Shown here: piece by piece, positions 46,883 through 58,000 of the stretch | Layout: the number at the start of each line of letters is the position of its first letter | Position numbering within the stretch: the stretch's first letter is position 1 | Assembly: GCA_014529385.2 (NCBI GenBank) | Contig: CM043960.1 | Span: 70,249,410-70,313,409, forward strand | Length of the DNA: 64,000 nt | Source: Adiantum capillus-veneris | Taxonomy: Eukaryota > Streptophyta > Polypodiopsida > Polypodiales > Pteridaceae | Direction of reading: 5' to 3' | Notes under the pieces: model-generated | What the model saw: only the letters and a program-made list of their open reading frames with translations | What the model was told of the DNA's origin: nothing | Databases searched by the model: none | Made by a program: the position numbers and the translations under genes

Positions 46883-47245
46883 CTAATTTAGCTCCGACTT
46901 TACTTGAAGCTTCCTGGCCTTGGTGTTCACCTCGAACACTCTGCCTAAGTTTTTCCATGCAATGGCGGGGGTTTCAGCATCCTGTAGATAGCCCATCATG
47001 CCATCTGTGATGCTCATAGAAAGCCAATACATCACTTTGCTCTTGCCTTGTTGCCGGTCCCTCAAAGATTTCCTTTGTTCTACTGTAGCATTTGCCTTGG
47101 GAATCTCTGGTTCCTTTTCATTGTCTCCTTCTACATAGTCCCAATAACCTTTTCCTTTTAGGAAATTTTTTATTCTGAACTTCCATGCAGGGTAGTTATT
47201 TTTCTCAAGCTTCTCAGTGACAATCTGACTGAAACCGTCAGACAT
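46883..47245 (-). pseudogene. Copia-2 gag N-terminus
   Basis: From the ATG at 47245: EKNNYPAWKFRIKNFLKGKG is the usual copia gag start, followed by a UBN2-type region (KVMYWLSMSITDGMMGYLQD). The frame ends at a TAG (46883-46885), after which the same frame continues into the next ORF with conserved gag sequence (NDYSLKIKS). A single nonsense change thus separates the gag halves. Confidence 0.88.
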
Positions 47246-47527
47246 CTTGAATCACTAAGACAAAATAGCTGCAATCTGTAAAAACCTGCAAATCTGTTGA
47301 ACCTGCTATCGTGGTACCTATAACGCTTTCTACACTCAATGAGTGTCCACAATCAAGCGTACATACAACCATTGTACTTGTACAGTAAATCTCTGTGTAC
47401 TGTACTTTGGAGACCTGTTCATAAACTTGTACGAAAAACCCCTAAATCTGGTCGTGGATTGCGAACGAAGGGATTGTGATGCTCTTGCTCTCTTAGCCTC
47501 TCTTGCCTGCACCAGGCTCTGATACCA

Positions 47528-47840
47528 TGTAAAGAAAGAGGATGCAAGAGAGCTACACAAGACAAGCACAAAGCACACAGAGATGGAAAGCCTCTTCTTC
47601 TTCTCTAAGAAAAGAGAGGACTAAGTGCTAAAACTGAAAAGTAGCACATATGTACATGCGGTCACTAAGTGTGAACTCGCTAGAAGCGTACTAGGTTGGC
47701 ACTATAAGTGTAGTCCAGCTGTAGAATCACTGGCAGAGATCCTCCGTGTCGGTCACCTAACGCGCCAGTGAGTAAATATCGTAAGCGGCCAAGACCCGTA
47801 GTGGATGCCAGCTCAAGATGTAGAGCTCGACATCTCAACA
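47528..47840 (-). repeat. 5' LTR of Copia-2
   Basis: 313 bp, TGTAAAG...CAACA on the plus strand. Confidence 0.93.
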
Positions 47841-47860
47841 GGTCACCTACCTAAGGTTTT

Positions 47861-47881
47861 CGTCCCCGGCAGTGGCGTCAA
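47861..47881 (-). other. Primer-binding site of the giant element
   Basis: Minus strand TTGACGCCACTGCCGGGGAC directly after the LTR end TCCAACA. It resembles the TGGCGCC-type sites of Athila/Tat elements with one or two changes. Confidence 0.8.
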
Positions 47882-48809
47882 TGTTGGACGGATACGCCGC
47901 AAAAGACGTCAGCACAGCAAGAACTCAACTAACAAGATTTGTCACCTAAGGACGAAGCTCGACCCGCAGGCACGTGGAAGCAAGCATAGGGTGTCAACCT
48001 ACACTCGACCAACTCCTAACTAATTCCTACAGAGGTCTCTACCCAATGTCTAAGCTACAGCCTTCAAGAGTGCATAAGAGGAAACTTCCTACAACGCTTT
48101 CTAGAGCCGAATACCCATCAAACAATCTCGGAACGCCACAGAACTTGAGGGAGACCCTACTAACACCAATAGTTTCTCTCCCTAAGGTCTATGAACCAAA
48201 ACCCCAACCCAAAACACCTGGTGCAAAATCACGTAGGATGTCTGGCTGAAATTTGCAGGTCTTCGTTTCCAAAAGCTAAAGTGCCTAATGTGTAGCTCTA
48301 CTCAATGTGAACGCGTGGATATGCTGCAATGCGAAAAAAGATAACGTATGCTCATCGAATCACCAAATGAAGCTCGTAGACGGAGCTTGCAAAACCGGAC
48401 CATACGCGCACAATGTAGGTATTGGCGCGTAGCTCTCGTCGGGGGCAACATGGTGCACTTCTCCGCACTCGATTTCGACCACCGGTGCGCGCGTAGCGTC
48501 AAGATGAAGCTCTCACTCTCTCTCGTACACAGTACGCTCACTCACAGACTTCAAAAACTTTTAAAAATGACAAAAGGTTTTTCATTAAGGTCAAGAAGTG
48601 GTATAAATACCTTACAATTCTCAAACCCTAATGTTCCAATTTAACCATCTACTCAATCTAAATGTCAAAACTGGGATACAATCTCGAAACTTTTGTAAGC
48701 CCCAATATTTACAAGGTGAATGTTGGGTTTTTCTCGATAAATGAATAATGACAAAAAATAATAATCTACCGAGCAGTAATTTTGAATAGGGTGTGTCCAT
48801 CTTCTAACA
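47882..48809 (-). repeat. 5' LTR of the giant element
   Basis: 928 bp. The half-palindrome CGTAGGATGTCT recurs at 48231. Confidence 0.92.
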
Positions 48810-48814
48810 CAGCC

Positions 48815-48913
48815 ACAAAGTTTGATCTTGCATGGGCAAAGAAGACCCATCCTCTTGATTGGCAAGAAAAGTGCTATGCAGGTAGAATAATGCCATTCAA
48901 TGCACGCAAATAG
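48815..48913 (+). pseudogene. 3' part of the split signal-peptide ORF
   Basis: Starts right after the second target-duplication copy and stays open for 32 codons to a TAG at 48911-48913. It is in frame with 23861-23971 once the element and one duplication copy are removed. Basic, with one cysteine and no recognised domain. The rest of the gene, if any, is not identified. Confidence 0.35.
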
Positions 48914-49055
48914 TTGTTTTAAAGGCAACTCCACTACCGACATGCTATCATGGGAGTCCTTGCAAATGCACCTTGTTACGATTGTTGAGGCAAGAGTGGA
49001 TATGCCTCGTCAATGCATTACAGATGTGGATGATGAGTTTACTTTGGCATAGTTT

Positions 49056-51115
49056 TTGGCATCACAAAAGAGAGTTGCTCTAAATGTAAGGTCAAATGTA
49101 TTGCCAAATGTGGACATGCCACTTGCGTTGAATATGGTTGAAATGCCTTTGAGGGATGTTTATATGATGAATGTGATGTATGCTATGGATGATGCATTGA
49201 ATTCCGATGTTGTGGATATACATGAGAAATCTATGGGTATGGATGTTTTGGGTGTGTCTCCAATTGCTTCTATTGCAAGCTTGCCTCTTGTTGGAGTTCC
49301 TAGTGTGCCCTCTCTAGTTGCTAAGAGAGGTCAACCTCGTAAGAAGAACATTGTGGCTAGAGGCCGACCAAGGGCAATACATGCAAAAGAATGTTTTGGT
49401 AGTCATGCGGATGCAACTAATGTGGATGCCTCTACATTTGGTACTAGCTTTCATGCCAAAGTAGGCGCTGGGTTTTCCGGTGATGAGGGTCTTATAAGAC
49501 ATTGTGATGCTAGAGTTGTGGAGGTAAATGCAAGGAGGCAAAATGCTAATGCTCATGTTGAGAGTAGTCATGCTCACAAGAAGGGGAAGAAGATTCTCAA
49601 GTAGCAAGGAACTTCACAAAAGCATGTTGTAAAAAAGGGTCGACCTGTGGATGTTATGCAAGATGGTGATGATTATGGAGATGAACATGAATCCATGGGT
49701 GAGGAAGAAGAGTGTGAAGATGAGATTTTGGAGGCATAAGGCCTTGTCTTGCAGGATTTTGATGATGAGGGTGATTGGTCAAATGTAAGCTTTCAACTTG
49801 GAAGAGTGGTGATAAAATGCCTATGGATCTTGAAGGAACATTCAAGAGATTACCACCATTTGTGAATATTGTGGGTCCAACATGGGATAGGTTCCAACAG
49901 AGTTTACAGAGATTCAGCTTTTTCTGGCTCTATTTCCTCTTGATTTAGTAGACACTATCGTGGCTGAGACAAATAGATATGCATTGGAAAAATGTGAAAA
50001 GGTTTTGGCACAGCATGAGTCAACTCAAAAATGGAATGCATTGGATAGACATTCATTCTTGTGGTTTTTGGGAGTGTCTATTGGTATGGCCTTGCAATTT
50101 ATGCCAAACAAAAATTGTTATTGGAAAAGAGATGCTTGCGGTGTTCTCTGATGTCCGAACTATGCCAAGAAGATGGGACAAATGAATATCAATATATAAA
50201 GCATTTTTCCATGTATGAGATAACTCGCAATGGCCTCTTGCGAAGGGATGCGAGAATACAAGCTATGGCAAGTTTTGTCATTGGAAGAGAGGTTAAATGC
50301 CACTTTTCAATTGCACTATGACTGTGGAAATGATATAACTATTGATGAGAGAATAATTCCATCTAAATGTAAGTTGAATCCTTGTCGGGTCTATAATCCT
50401 AAGAAGCCGCACAAGTTTGGAATTCAATTGTGGAATTTATGTGACTCAGAATTTGGTTACAATTACTCTTTTTATGTGACTCAGAAACTGGTTACAACTA
50501 CTCTTTTTGTATTTATGACAAGTTGCCATGTCTTGAGTTGTCATGTCATGTTGTTTCTACTTGTTGCATACTTGAAGGAAAGAGGTCATCATGTTGTTTT
50601 TATCAATGGTTCACATCAGTGAAGCTATTGTTGCACTTGGAGGGCTATGGAGGCACAAGTACATACATGACAAACATGAAGAATTTTCTAGAGTCACGAT
50701 TATTGCGGATTGATTATTATGAAAGAGGTGTATCACGTTATGCATATGATTCAAGGAAAGGACTCTTGAGTTGTAGCTGGATGGACAAAAAGGCTATATG
50801 TTTTGCATTGATGTATATGGCATGAAGAGTGGTGAAGTCCAAAGACAGGTTGGAATTGACCGAAGAGTTGCCATTACATGCCCTGAGATTGCTATCAAGT
50901 ATAACAAATGAAAAGTAGGTTTTGATGTCTTTGATAGTATGGTGTTGGGTTCTGGATATACCTTAGAGATAAGTATCCATGATTGGAAATGGTGGCATGC
51001 ATTATTTTAGAGCATGTTAAATTTTGTATTTGTGAATGCATATATTATATGGAAATGCTTACATTGTAAGAAAGATACCAATCATTTTTGGTTTATGGTG
51101 AGATTGTAGGAGCAA
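49056..51115 (+). pseudogene. piggyBac-like (PGBD) transposase remnant
   Basis: Broken plus-strand frames spell a piggyBac-type DDE transposase. At 49910-50150 there is DLVDTIVAETNRYA, then RHSFLWFLGVSIGMALQFMP and NKNCYWKRD, the usual start of the domain. At 50250-50470 there is DITIDERIIPSKCK, then VYNPKKPHKFGIQLWNLCDS (catalytic Asp region). At 50640-50830 there is GYGGTSTYMTNMKNF and SCSWMDKKAICFAL. An upstream frame (49056-49604) is rich in A, V and H with RKKNIVARGRPRA, resembling AT-hook DNA-binding sequence; whether it belongs to the same gene is uncertain. Many stops and shifts make it inactive. No TTAA-flanked inverted repeats were found. Confidence 0.75.
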
Positions 51116-51740
51116 CTAGTGGATAATCATTCTGGCTTTCAATGCCCAAGAGAGGTTTTGTGTGCAAGTGATCCTATGGGTGGAGAAATTTTGATGAAGA
51201 TGAGCTCAAACGCAAGTAAATTTTGCTCCGTATACGCTAACAAAAGTGTAAGGTCCCCAACCCGCCAATACCAAAGATCGGGATGGGACAGGTCTCTAGG
51301 TCTGATAAAAATCAAAGTCTCTAAACAAGAAAAATCCAAGGAATAGACCTTTACCATTGACAATGGCTTGGGTCTATAGCCTTAGAAGCAGACCTAGTTC
51401 TGTCTCGCAGCGAAAAAAGGACAACGTATTCAAACGGCCTACAAAAAAATTCTTATTCCATTAGGAAAAAATTGGACCCCCTTGGGGCCATGTAAGGATT
51501 CCTAATTTTAAGGTATTCAAGCTAATTTTGTAGGGGATGGAGGGAACAAAGACAATAAATAGGGCTACTTTTGTAGCTCTCTCTCTAACTTCTCTCTAGA
51601 TAGGAGAGGGGGGGAAAGTAGGGAATGAGGGTGGTACAGTAGGAGGAAGAGGGGGGATAAAGTAGGAGAGAGAGGGGAGTAAAAAGAGAGAGAGGAGTAA
51701 AAGTAGAGAGAAGAACCATTCTCTCTCTACCTATCACCAA
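51116..51740. other. Interval without recognised gene
   Basis: AT-rich at the start, then purine/pyrimidine-skewed (51590-51720, GA-rich). No ORF with a recognisable domain. Confidence 0.5.
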
Positions 51741-52173
51741 ACAAAAGAGAGTAGTTATGACAAAATCCACTTTTCAGTCCGTGCATCAATTCATCCCAAA
51801 AAAATGAATTTTTTATAAAATCTTCAAAATGGATCTTTTAAGATTTCAAAAGGTCCCTATACATATATATATATATATATAAAACTGTATTTTTTTTGAA
51901 GAATCTATCTTTTATAAGCTCCAAATCTAAAATTCCTTGGGTCCCTCTCTACATTAATTCCACAAAGAGAGTAAGTAGTTATGACATCTTCCACTTTTCA
52001 GCTCGTGCATCAATTCACCCCAAAAAATGATTTTTTAATAAAATCTTCAAAATGGAACTTTTAAGATTTAAAAAGGTCCCTATATATATATAAAACAATA
52101 TTTTTTTAAGAAGAATCTAGCTTTTATAAGCTCCAAATCTAAAATTCCTTAGGTCTCTCTCTACATTAATTCC
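51741..52173. repeat. 224-bp tandem duplication
   Basis: Two copies starting around GTAGTTATGACA (51751 and 51975). Each contains CCACTTTTCAG, TGCATCAATTCA, an (AT)n stretch and TCCAAATCTAAAATTCC. They differ by scattered substitutions and small indels. Confidence 0.85.
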
Positions 52174-52386
52174 AAGAATGAATAGATAATGCCACATCAT
52201 CAAAACGTCCATCTAATAAAGCCTAAAAAATGAAATTTTTAAACTTTAAAAATTTCCCTCCTTTGAGCTCAAAAATTCAACCTATATATGAAAAAATATA
52301 TTTTTAAGTCTTTTTATCCCAAAAATTGTTTGTTTATCCCAAAAAGTATATCTTATCAAAATTTTTCCCCATCATAACTTTTCACC

Positions 52387-53092
52387 ATGTCTCTTCACGA
52401 CATAACCAATGAATCACCTGCGCCGTCATCTACTAGGTCAACTAATGTCAGTCTGCGTCTACCGATCGAATTTGCTCCCACAAATTGTAATCTCATTTTT
52501 TATTTGTATTGAATATCATTTAGTATAACAATTCAATTCATGTGTTGTTTCAGTACTTGGAGAGAAGCTCATATTTATTCTTAAACTAGATGAATGTCAA
52601 ATTGTCAAAGGACGGAGATTGGAACGTATGAGTGTGACACTCATGAATGAGGCAATGTTTTTTGCAAAAGTCGATGCTATCGGTGATCATTCTCAGAAAC
52701 CATCATTTAGTGTACAATCGGAAAAAGAAATATGGTGGTTAGGAGCTTTTGAAGTTCCGAAAGAGACTCATGAGGTGTTGGCATGGGTCTTCTCTATGAT
52801 CCCGTGGATCACAGAGGTTATTAAGGCACAACTAGAGGGAGAAAAGCTAGAAGTAGATGGAGTAGGTACATTTGATGTTGAGTGGCACTTAGCAGGTGAT
52901 CTAAAAACAATCAAATGTATACTTGGGTGTAAACAAGGTGCTTCATCACTTCTTCCTTGTCCATATTGTGTACGAGGATACAAGGAGAGTACTCGTAGCT
53001 CCACGTCTTCAAAGAAAAGTGTCAAGGGAAGTCAGGCAACAGGGTCAATGGATGATGATGCAAGGGATTGGGTGTGCTCGGTGTTGAAGTGT
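52387..53092 (+). pseudogene. Transposase-like gene, exons 1-2 (5' part, split by Gypsy-2)
   Basis: An ATG at 52387 opens a 33-codon exon ending in phase 1 at 52486. An intron with GT at 52487 and AG at 52552-52553 (67 bp) follows, after which the frame stays open through 53092. The protein reads LGEKLIFILKLDECQIVKGR, EKEIWWLGAFEVPKETHEV, then FDVEWHLAGDLKTIKCILGC and SLLPCPYC. The DLK-x5-LG ... PCxYC arrangement recalls uncharacterised transposase families of animals and plants (KDZ-like is one candidate), but I cannot assign it firmly. Gypsy-2 inserted after the VLK codons, with AGTGT duplicated. The 3' part is at 61838-62872. Confidence 0.6.
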
Positions 53093-54686
53093 TGTAATGG
53101 AATTGGCCTATTTAACTTGAGAGTAGCGGAAATTAATGAGAGTACTTTTGAGAAATAACTTTGTGAGCATAACGGGTGAACATAATTGAAGATAGCAACA
53201 TAATCATAGCAATTAGTTAACTTGGCATGAACAATACTTTTGCAAGAGAGAGAATTTAGAGAACATGACAACAGTTGAGGACCGGATTTATGTGGAGCCG
53301 GTCCCCCCTCCAATAGGCATTTGTATTATGATTTCTCCCATTAAGAGAGACTTTGTACAATACAGTCTTTGTGTTCCTTGTGACCTAGGTCATGCAATGA
53401 AGATGGAAAGCTTCATGCATCACAAACATAACATAAACTTGAAGAAAGCTTTAACTATCCCAGGCCTCAGTCCCAAGACCTCAAACACCTTCGAAGGTGC
53501 AGAGAGCTAGCAAGGAATGAGGGTAGGGAAGAGGAAGAAGAAACATTTCGTAGGAGAAAGAATTAGTTCCTCAGTTATCATACTCTTGTTGCTAGCATAC
53601 ATAATAGCATAGTAATGAAGAAGAAGGAGATGGCAAGCTTAAGCATTGAAGCATGGCTCTTGGTTGGATTTGCACTCCATAGCCAAGAGAGTTGGTGTAG
53701 GCTCTCAACCTTTACTTGCTTGGAGAAGGAGAGGGAGCTCTTACACTTTGGATAGCACACCATGAGAGTGTTTGTGAGTGTGTGTGGGTGAGTATACCCC
53801 CTAAGCAACCCCCTAGCTAGCTTGGATCGACCCCCCCTTTGTAGCTCATGCTTGAAGCTCATTGGACCCCTCTAGGCCTAGCCAATCATAAGCAGGAGGC
53901 ATTACAAGCAGTAGGGGTAGCCTTGAGACAAGTGTCCCCCTTTCCCTTTTGAGAAAGAGAGCTAGATAAATTCTAAATCAATTAATTAAATCTCCTAAAT
54001 TACTATTGGACCCCTTGGGTGGCCAACCAATAGGCTTCAGGCATCTCATGAAGGTAACATAGGTAGGGGCCTGACATGTGTCCTTGCTGCCTCTTCAAGC
54101 TTGGGCCTTCCTTGTGTGTGTGACTATGTGTTCTCTCTCTAGCCCCTAGGAAAAGGGCTCGCCCCCCCTCTTGTAGGGATCTTTTGACTTTTGGTGCTCA
54201 AGCACCTTAGTCATCAAGCATGACTAAGCACTTGGACTAGGGTGTATTCCCACAAGCATCTCAGGCAAGCATGTCAAAGCACCTCGAGCACCTTAATCAA
54301 GTAGCAAGTCAAGCACCTCAAGCATGTAGCAGATCAAGCACCTCAAGCACCTTAATCAAGCACCTCAAGCATGACAAGCACCTCGAGCTTGGACCGGGTT
54401 CCCGCCTCAAGCTCAGCCCTAGCTTACCTAAGGTCAAAGGACTTTTACACACATTATTGGAGGTCTTCAATGAAGCTAACCCTAAGTTATTATGCTCCAT
54501 TGGTTAGCCTTGCTCTTTGATAGACCATCTCTCATTTGGGCCCCTTTATCATTGGCCCCGTGTTGAGATAGATCTATAAGCACATATTTATATCTTAACA
54601 CTTGTTCCCGTTTATTCTCCCACATTAAGTGATCAATTTAATATGAGAAAATCATTTGGGTTGGTTAGATATTAGATTTTATGACA
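53093..54686 (-). repeat. 3' LTR of Gypsy-2
   Basis: 1594 bp; includes the AAGCACCT minisatellite at 54190-54400. Confidence 0.95.
54190..54400. repeat. CAAGCACCT-type minisatellite in the Gypsy-2 LTR
   Basis: About a dozen variants of CAAGCACCTCAAGCA and CAAGCACCTTAATCA in direct succession. The same block recurs in the other LTR at 61345-61550. Confidence 0.85.
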
Positions 54687-55022
54687 TTACCTCTCTCTTG
54701 AAATCATAGTCGTCCTCGACTATGAGGTAGAAGAGATAAATCCTTAGTCATTAGTCAATCTTACTTAGCGGGTAGAGGATCCCTTTTTACCCTACGACAT
54801 CTTTCCAAGATGGATGACTAATCTATTTGGTGCTTGGGAGACATAGCTGCCGCAAGCATGTCTGCTCTTTAGTCCATGTCATTCTCCCAAAGTAGAGTGA
54901 CAAATTCTACTTGGTGTTTGAGAGACGTTGTCATCACAAACATGATTCTAAGCATGCATACTAGTTAAATTTGTGCACAATTAAAAAGAGGACTAGTCTT
55001 ATAAGACAAAAACATGAGTCAT
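54687..55022 (-). other. Gypsy-2 region between ORF end and 3' LTR
   Basis: Non-coding. Holds the polypurine tract at 54687-54699 next to the LTR. Confidence 0.8.
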
Positions 55023-58000
55023 TTAAAAGAAATTTGTACATTTGCTTACTCTAATGTAGCATTGTAAAGCATTGACAAGGTTCATACTATCCTTAAGCTG
55101 TACTCCTTGCATCCATCTAGCATCTTCAAAAGGATAATTTTTGAACTTAATAAGATACCGTCGGATAATCTTACCATGTCGTAGTACCTTGTCTTCATGA
55201 CGAAGGACGGCTTTGGGTTGTAGCACCTCTTCTTGGTCTTCAACTTCGGGAGGGTCTTCAATAATTGGTTTAGTTGGTGGCTCTCCTTTGTAGGGCTTAA
55301 GTAGGCTTACATGAAAGGCATTGTGTATGAGCCAATGGTTGGGCAACTTGAGTTGATAAGCCGTCTCATTGATGGGCTTCAAGATTTGGAAAGGACCATA
55401 GTATCTTTTTGCTAGTTTAGCATAATACTTTTGATGGCCCATAGGATTTTTGCCCGTCGTTTGCCTCAATCGAACCTTAGGAAACTTGAGTAAGACCCAA
55501 TCATTTTCTTTGAACCTTAAGGCTCTTTTGTGCTTATCAGCAGTAGCTTTTTGCCTTTGTTGAGAGATGGATATAGCCTCCCTAATCTTTTCAAAATATT
55601 CTTGTAGGTCACGGCTATACTCATCGGCAGCAAAGATCTTCCCATGTACTTTGAGTAGCAAGGGACTTTTAGGTCTTCCCTCAATGATCTCAAAAGGTGC
55701 TTTTCCCGTAGAAGTATGTACAATATTATTGTAAGCATACTCTACAAGAGGTAAGTACTTTTCCCATTGTGAGCGTTGATCTACTTCGGTAACATACGTC
55801 TTGAGTAGATCGAGTATCGTAAGATTGGCTATCTCACTTTGGCCATCCGTTTGTGGGTGATAGGCCGAAGAGAAATTCAATCTTGTTCCTAGATTTTCAA
55901 AGAGACCTTTCCAAAAATTACTGGTCATTCTAGGATCTCTATCTGACACGATGGATGTGGGTAATCCATGGTGCTTGAAAATCTGAGATATGAAGAGAGT
56001 TGCCATTTGATGTGCCTTAATAGTCTTTTTGACAGGAATAAAATGTGCTTGCTTGCTAAACCTGTCGACTATTGTCCATATTCCTGTATTCCCATGGATA
56101 GACTTGGGTAATCCAAAGATGAAATCCATGGATATACTCTCCCATGGTGAATTTGGAATAGGCAATGGCTGGAGTAATCCAGGTTCCTTCCCTCTATCAT
56201 ACTTGGTCTTTTGGCATACTACACATTTTGATACATACTCTTGTATGTCCACTTTCATGGTAGGCCAATAGAAGTACGTCTCTACTCCTCGGAGAGTAGG
56301 TTGAATACCTCTATGCCCCGCATATGGAGGAGCATGGGATTCATACATAACTTTCTCACGAAGGGAATGGGTAACACATAGCCGATTTCCGTGGAGAAGA
56401 TAACCATCCTGCAAGGTGAATGGTTCCTCTTTCTTCCCCAAAGGAAGGGCTGACATTATGTCTCTAAAGTCAGGGTCAGCAACATACTCATCTATCATAG
56501 AGGATAGATCATTGTGAGTAGCTATAGACACCGCATTAACTTTTGGTCGTCGTGAAAGTGCATCGGCAACTTGATTGTGCTTACCAGCTATGTGAGCAAT
56601 ATGGAAATTAAATTGCGAAAGAAAATTTGCCCACCTCATTTGTTTGTCGGAAAGCTTGGTTTGCGTCATGAAATACTTCAGACTTTGGTAGTCGGTTCGT
56701 AGGATAAATGGAGTCCCCAATAGGTAGTGCTTCCATGTGTCTAGGGCATGTAGAACAGCTAAAATCTCTTTCTCATAAATGCCCAAGACTCGTTCATCAA
56801 TATTGAGCCTTCGGCTCTCATATGATATGGTATGCCCTTCTTGAAGCAAAACTGCTCCAAGGCAATCACCACAAATATCACATTGGACCTCAAATGGATT
56901 TGAGAGATCCGGAAGCACGAGGACTGGTTGGGAAGTAAGCTTCTCTTTGAGCTTTTCAAAAGCATTTTGCTCCTTAGTAGTCCATGCAAACTTAACGTTC
57001 TTCTTAGTTAAGTCGTGTAGTGGTCCTGCTACATGAGAGAATTTTGCTATGAAGCGTCTATAGTATGCACACATACCAACAAAGCTTCTTAGCTCATGTA
57101 GATTTCTTGGGTTAGGCCATGCTTTTATTACCTCTAACTTTGATGGATCCATTTGGATACCATCTTTAGAGATAATATGACCTAGGTATTGAATCTCTTG
57201 AAGGAAGAATTCACTTTTCTTTTGGTTGAGATAAAGTTTGTTCTCCCTCAATGCTTGAAAAATCACTTGGAGATGTTTCTTATGTTCCTCCAAATACTTG
57301 GAGTAGATGATGATATCATCAAAGAACACTCCAGTGAATTTGCGATATGGTCTAAAAAATTTCTCCATCAAACGATTGAATGTAGCTGGTGCATTAGTCA
57401 AGCCAAAAGGCATGACTAGATATTCATAAAGACCAAACGTTGTGCGAAACACGGTCTTTAGGGTATCTTCATTCACTATCCTTATTTGATGATAGCCACT
57501 CTTAAGGGCAATCCTACTGAAGTAGGTAGAGCCTTGTAGCTTATCAAACAGATCTTCTACCCGAGGTACGGGAAATCTGTTTTTGATAGTGATATGGTTT
57601 AGTGCTCGATAGTCCACACACATACGGTATGTACCATCTTTCTTTTGCACTAAAAGGACTTGAGAACAAAAGGGAGTGGAACTAGGCCTCACCATCCCTT
57701 TGTCTACTAGCTCTTGTACTTGCCTCATGATCTCCTCTTGTTGAGCTTGTGAGACTCGATAAGGAGGCTTGTTAGATGGTGAGCTTCCAAGAAGGAGCTC
57801 AATACGATGGTCATCATCCCCTCGTTTTGGAGGTAAGTCCATAGGGATATCATCGATGAACACATCTTGGAATCCGTTTAGAAAATTAGACAAGTCTAAC
57901 TCTTCTTGATTCCCATTATTTACATTTGATGAAACATTAGTATCTTTTAGAGACTCTTTGACAAAAATCATGTACGCAGAAACTGAGCTCTTCATTGACT

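Larger units (their letters stand above)
42567..47840 (-). mobile_element. Copia-2: young Ty1/copia element nested in the giant element leader
   Basis: LTRs of 321 bp (42567-42887) and 313 bp (47528-47840) have TG...CA ends and differ by about eight substitutions and one 9-bp indel. The target duplication GGTCA is perfect (42562-42566 and 47841-47845). The primer site TGGTATCAGAGC (plus 47516-47527) and the purine tract CTTGAGGGGGAG (plus 42888-42899) are intact. Gag and pol are nearly complete but interrupted by single-base lesions and a 49-bp duplication. LTR divergence is lower than for the giant host element, as nesting requires. Confidence 0.93.
23972..48809 (-). mobile_element. Giant Tat/Ogre-like Ty3/gypsy retrotransposon, 24.8 kb including nested Copia-2
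   Basis: LTRs of 929 bp (23972-24900) and 928 bp (47882-48809) have TG...CA ends on the minus strand. The flanking 5-mers CCGCC and CAGCC are a target duplication with one mismatch. A Tat/Athila-type primer site lies at 47861-47881 and a polypurine tract AGGAGGGGGGGAG at 24901-24913. Minus-strand order is LTR, leader (split by Copia-2), N-terminal ORF, gag, protease, RT, RNase H, duplicated zinc module, integrase, protease-like domain, basic tail, a 2.7-kb non-coding interval with palindromes, ORF-X, LTR. Without Copia-2 it is about 19.6 kb, in the size range of Ogre-type elements. The LTRs differ by several percent and all ORFs are broken, so this copy is old and inactive. Confidence 0.9.

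Noticed and set aside
53265-53510. ORF pairs duplicated at 53265/60418 and 54271/61423 as small gene duplicates
   Set aside because: They are LTR sequence of Gypsy-2 present in both LTRs.
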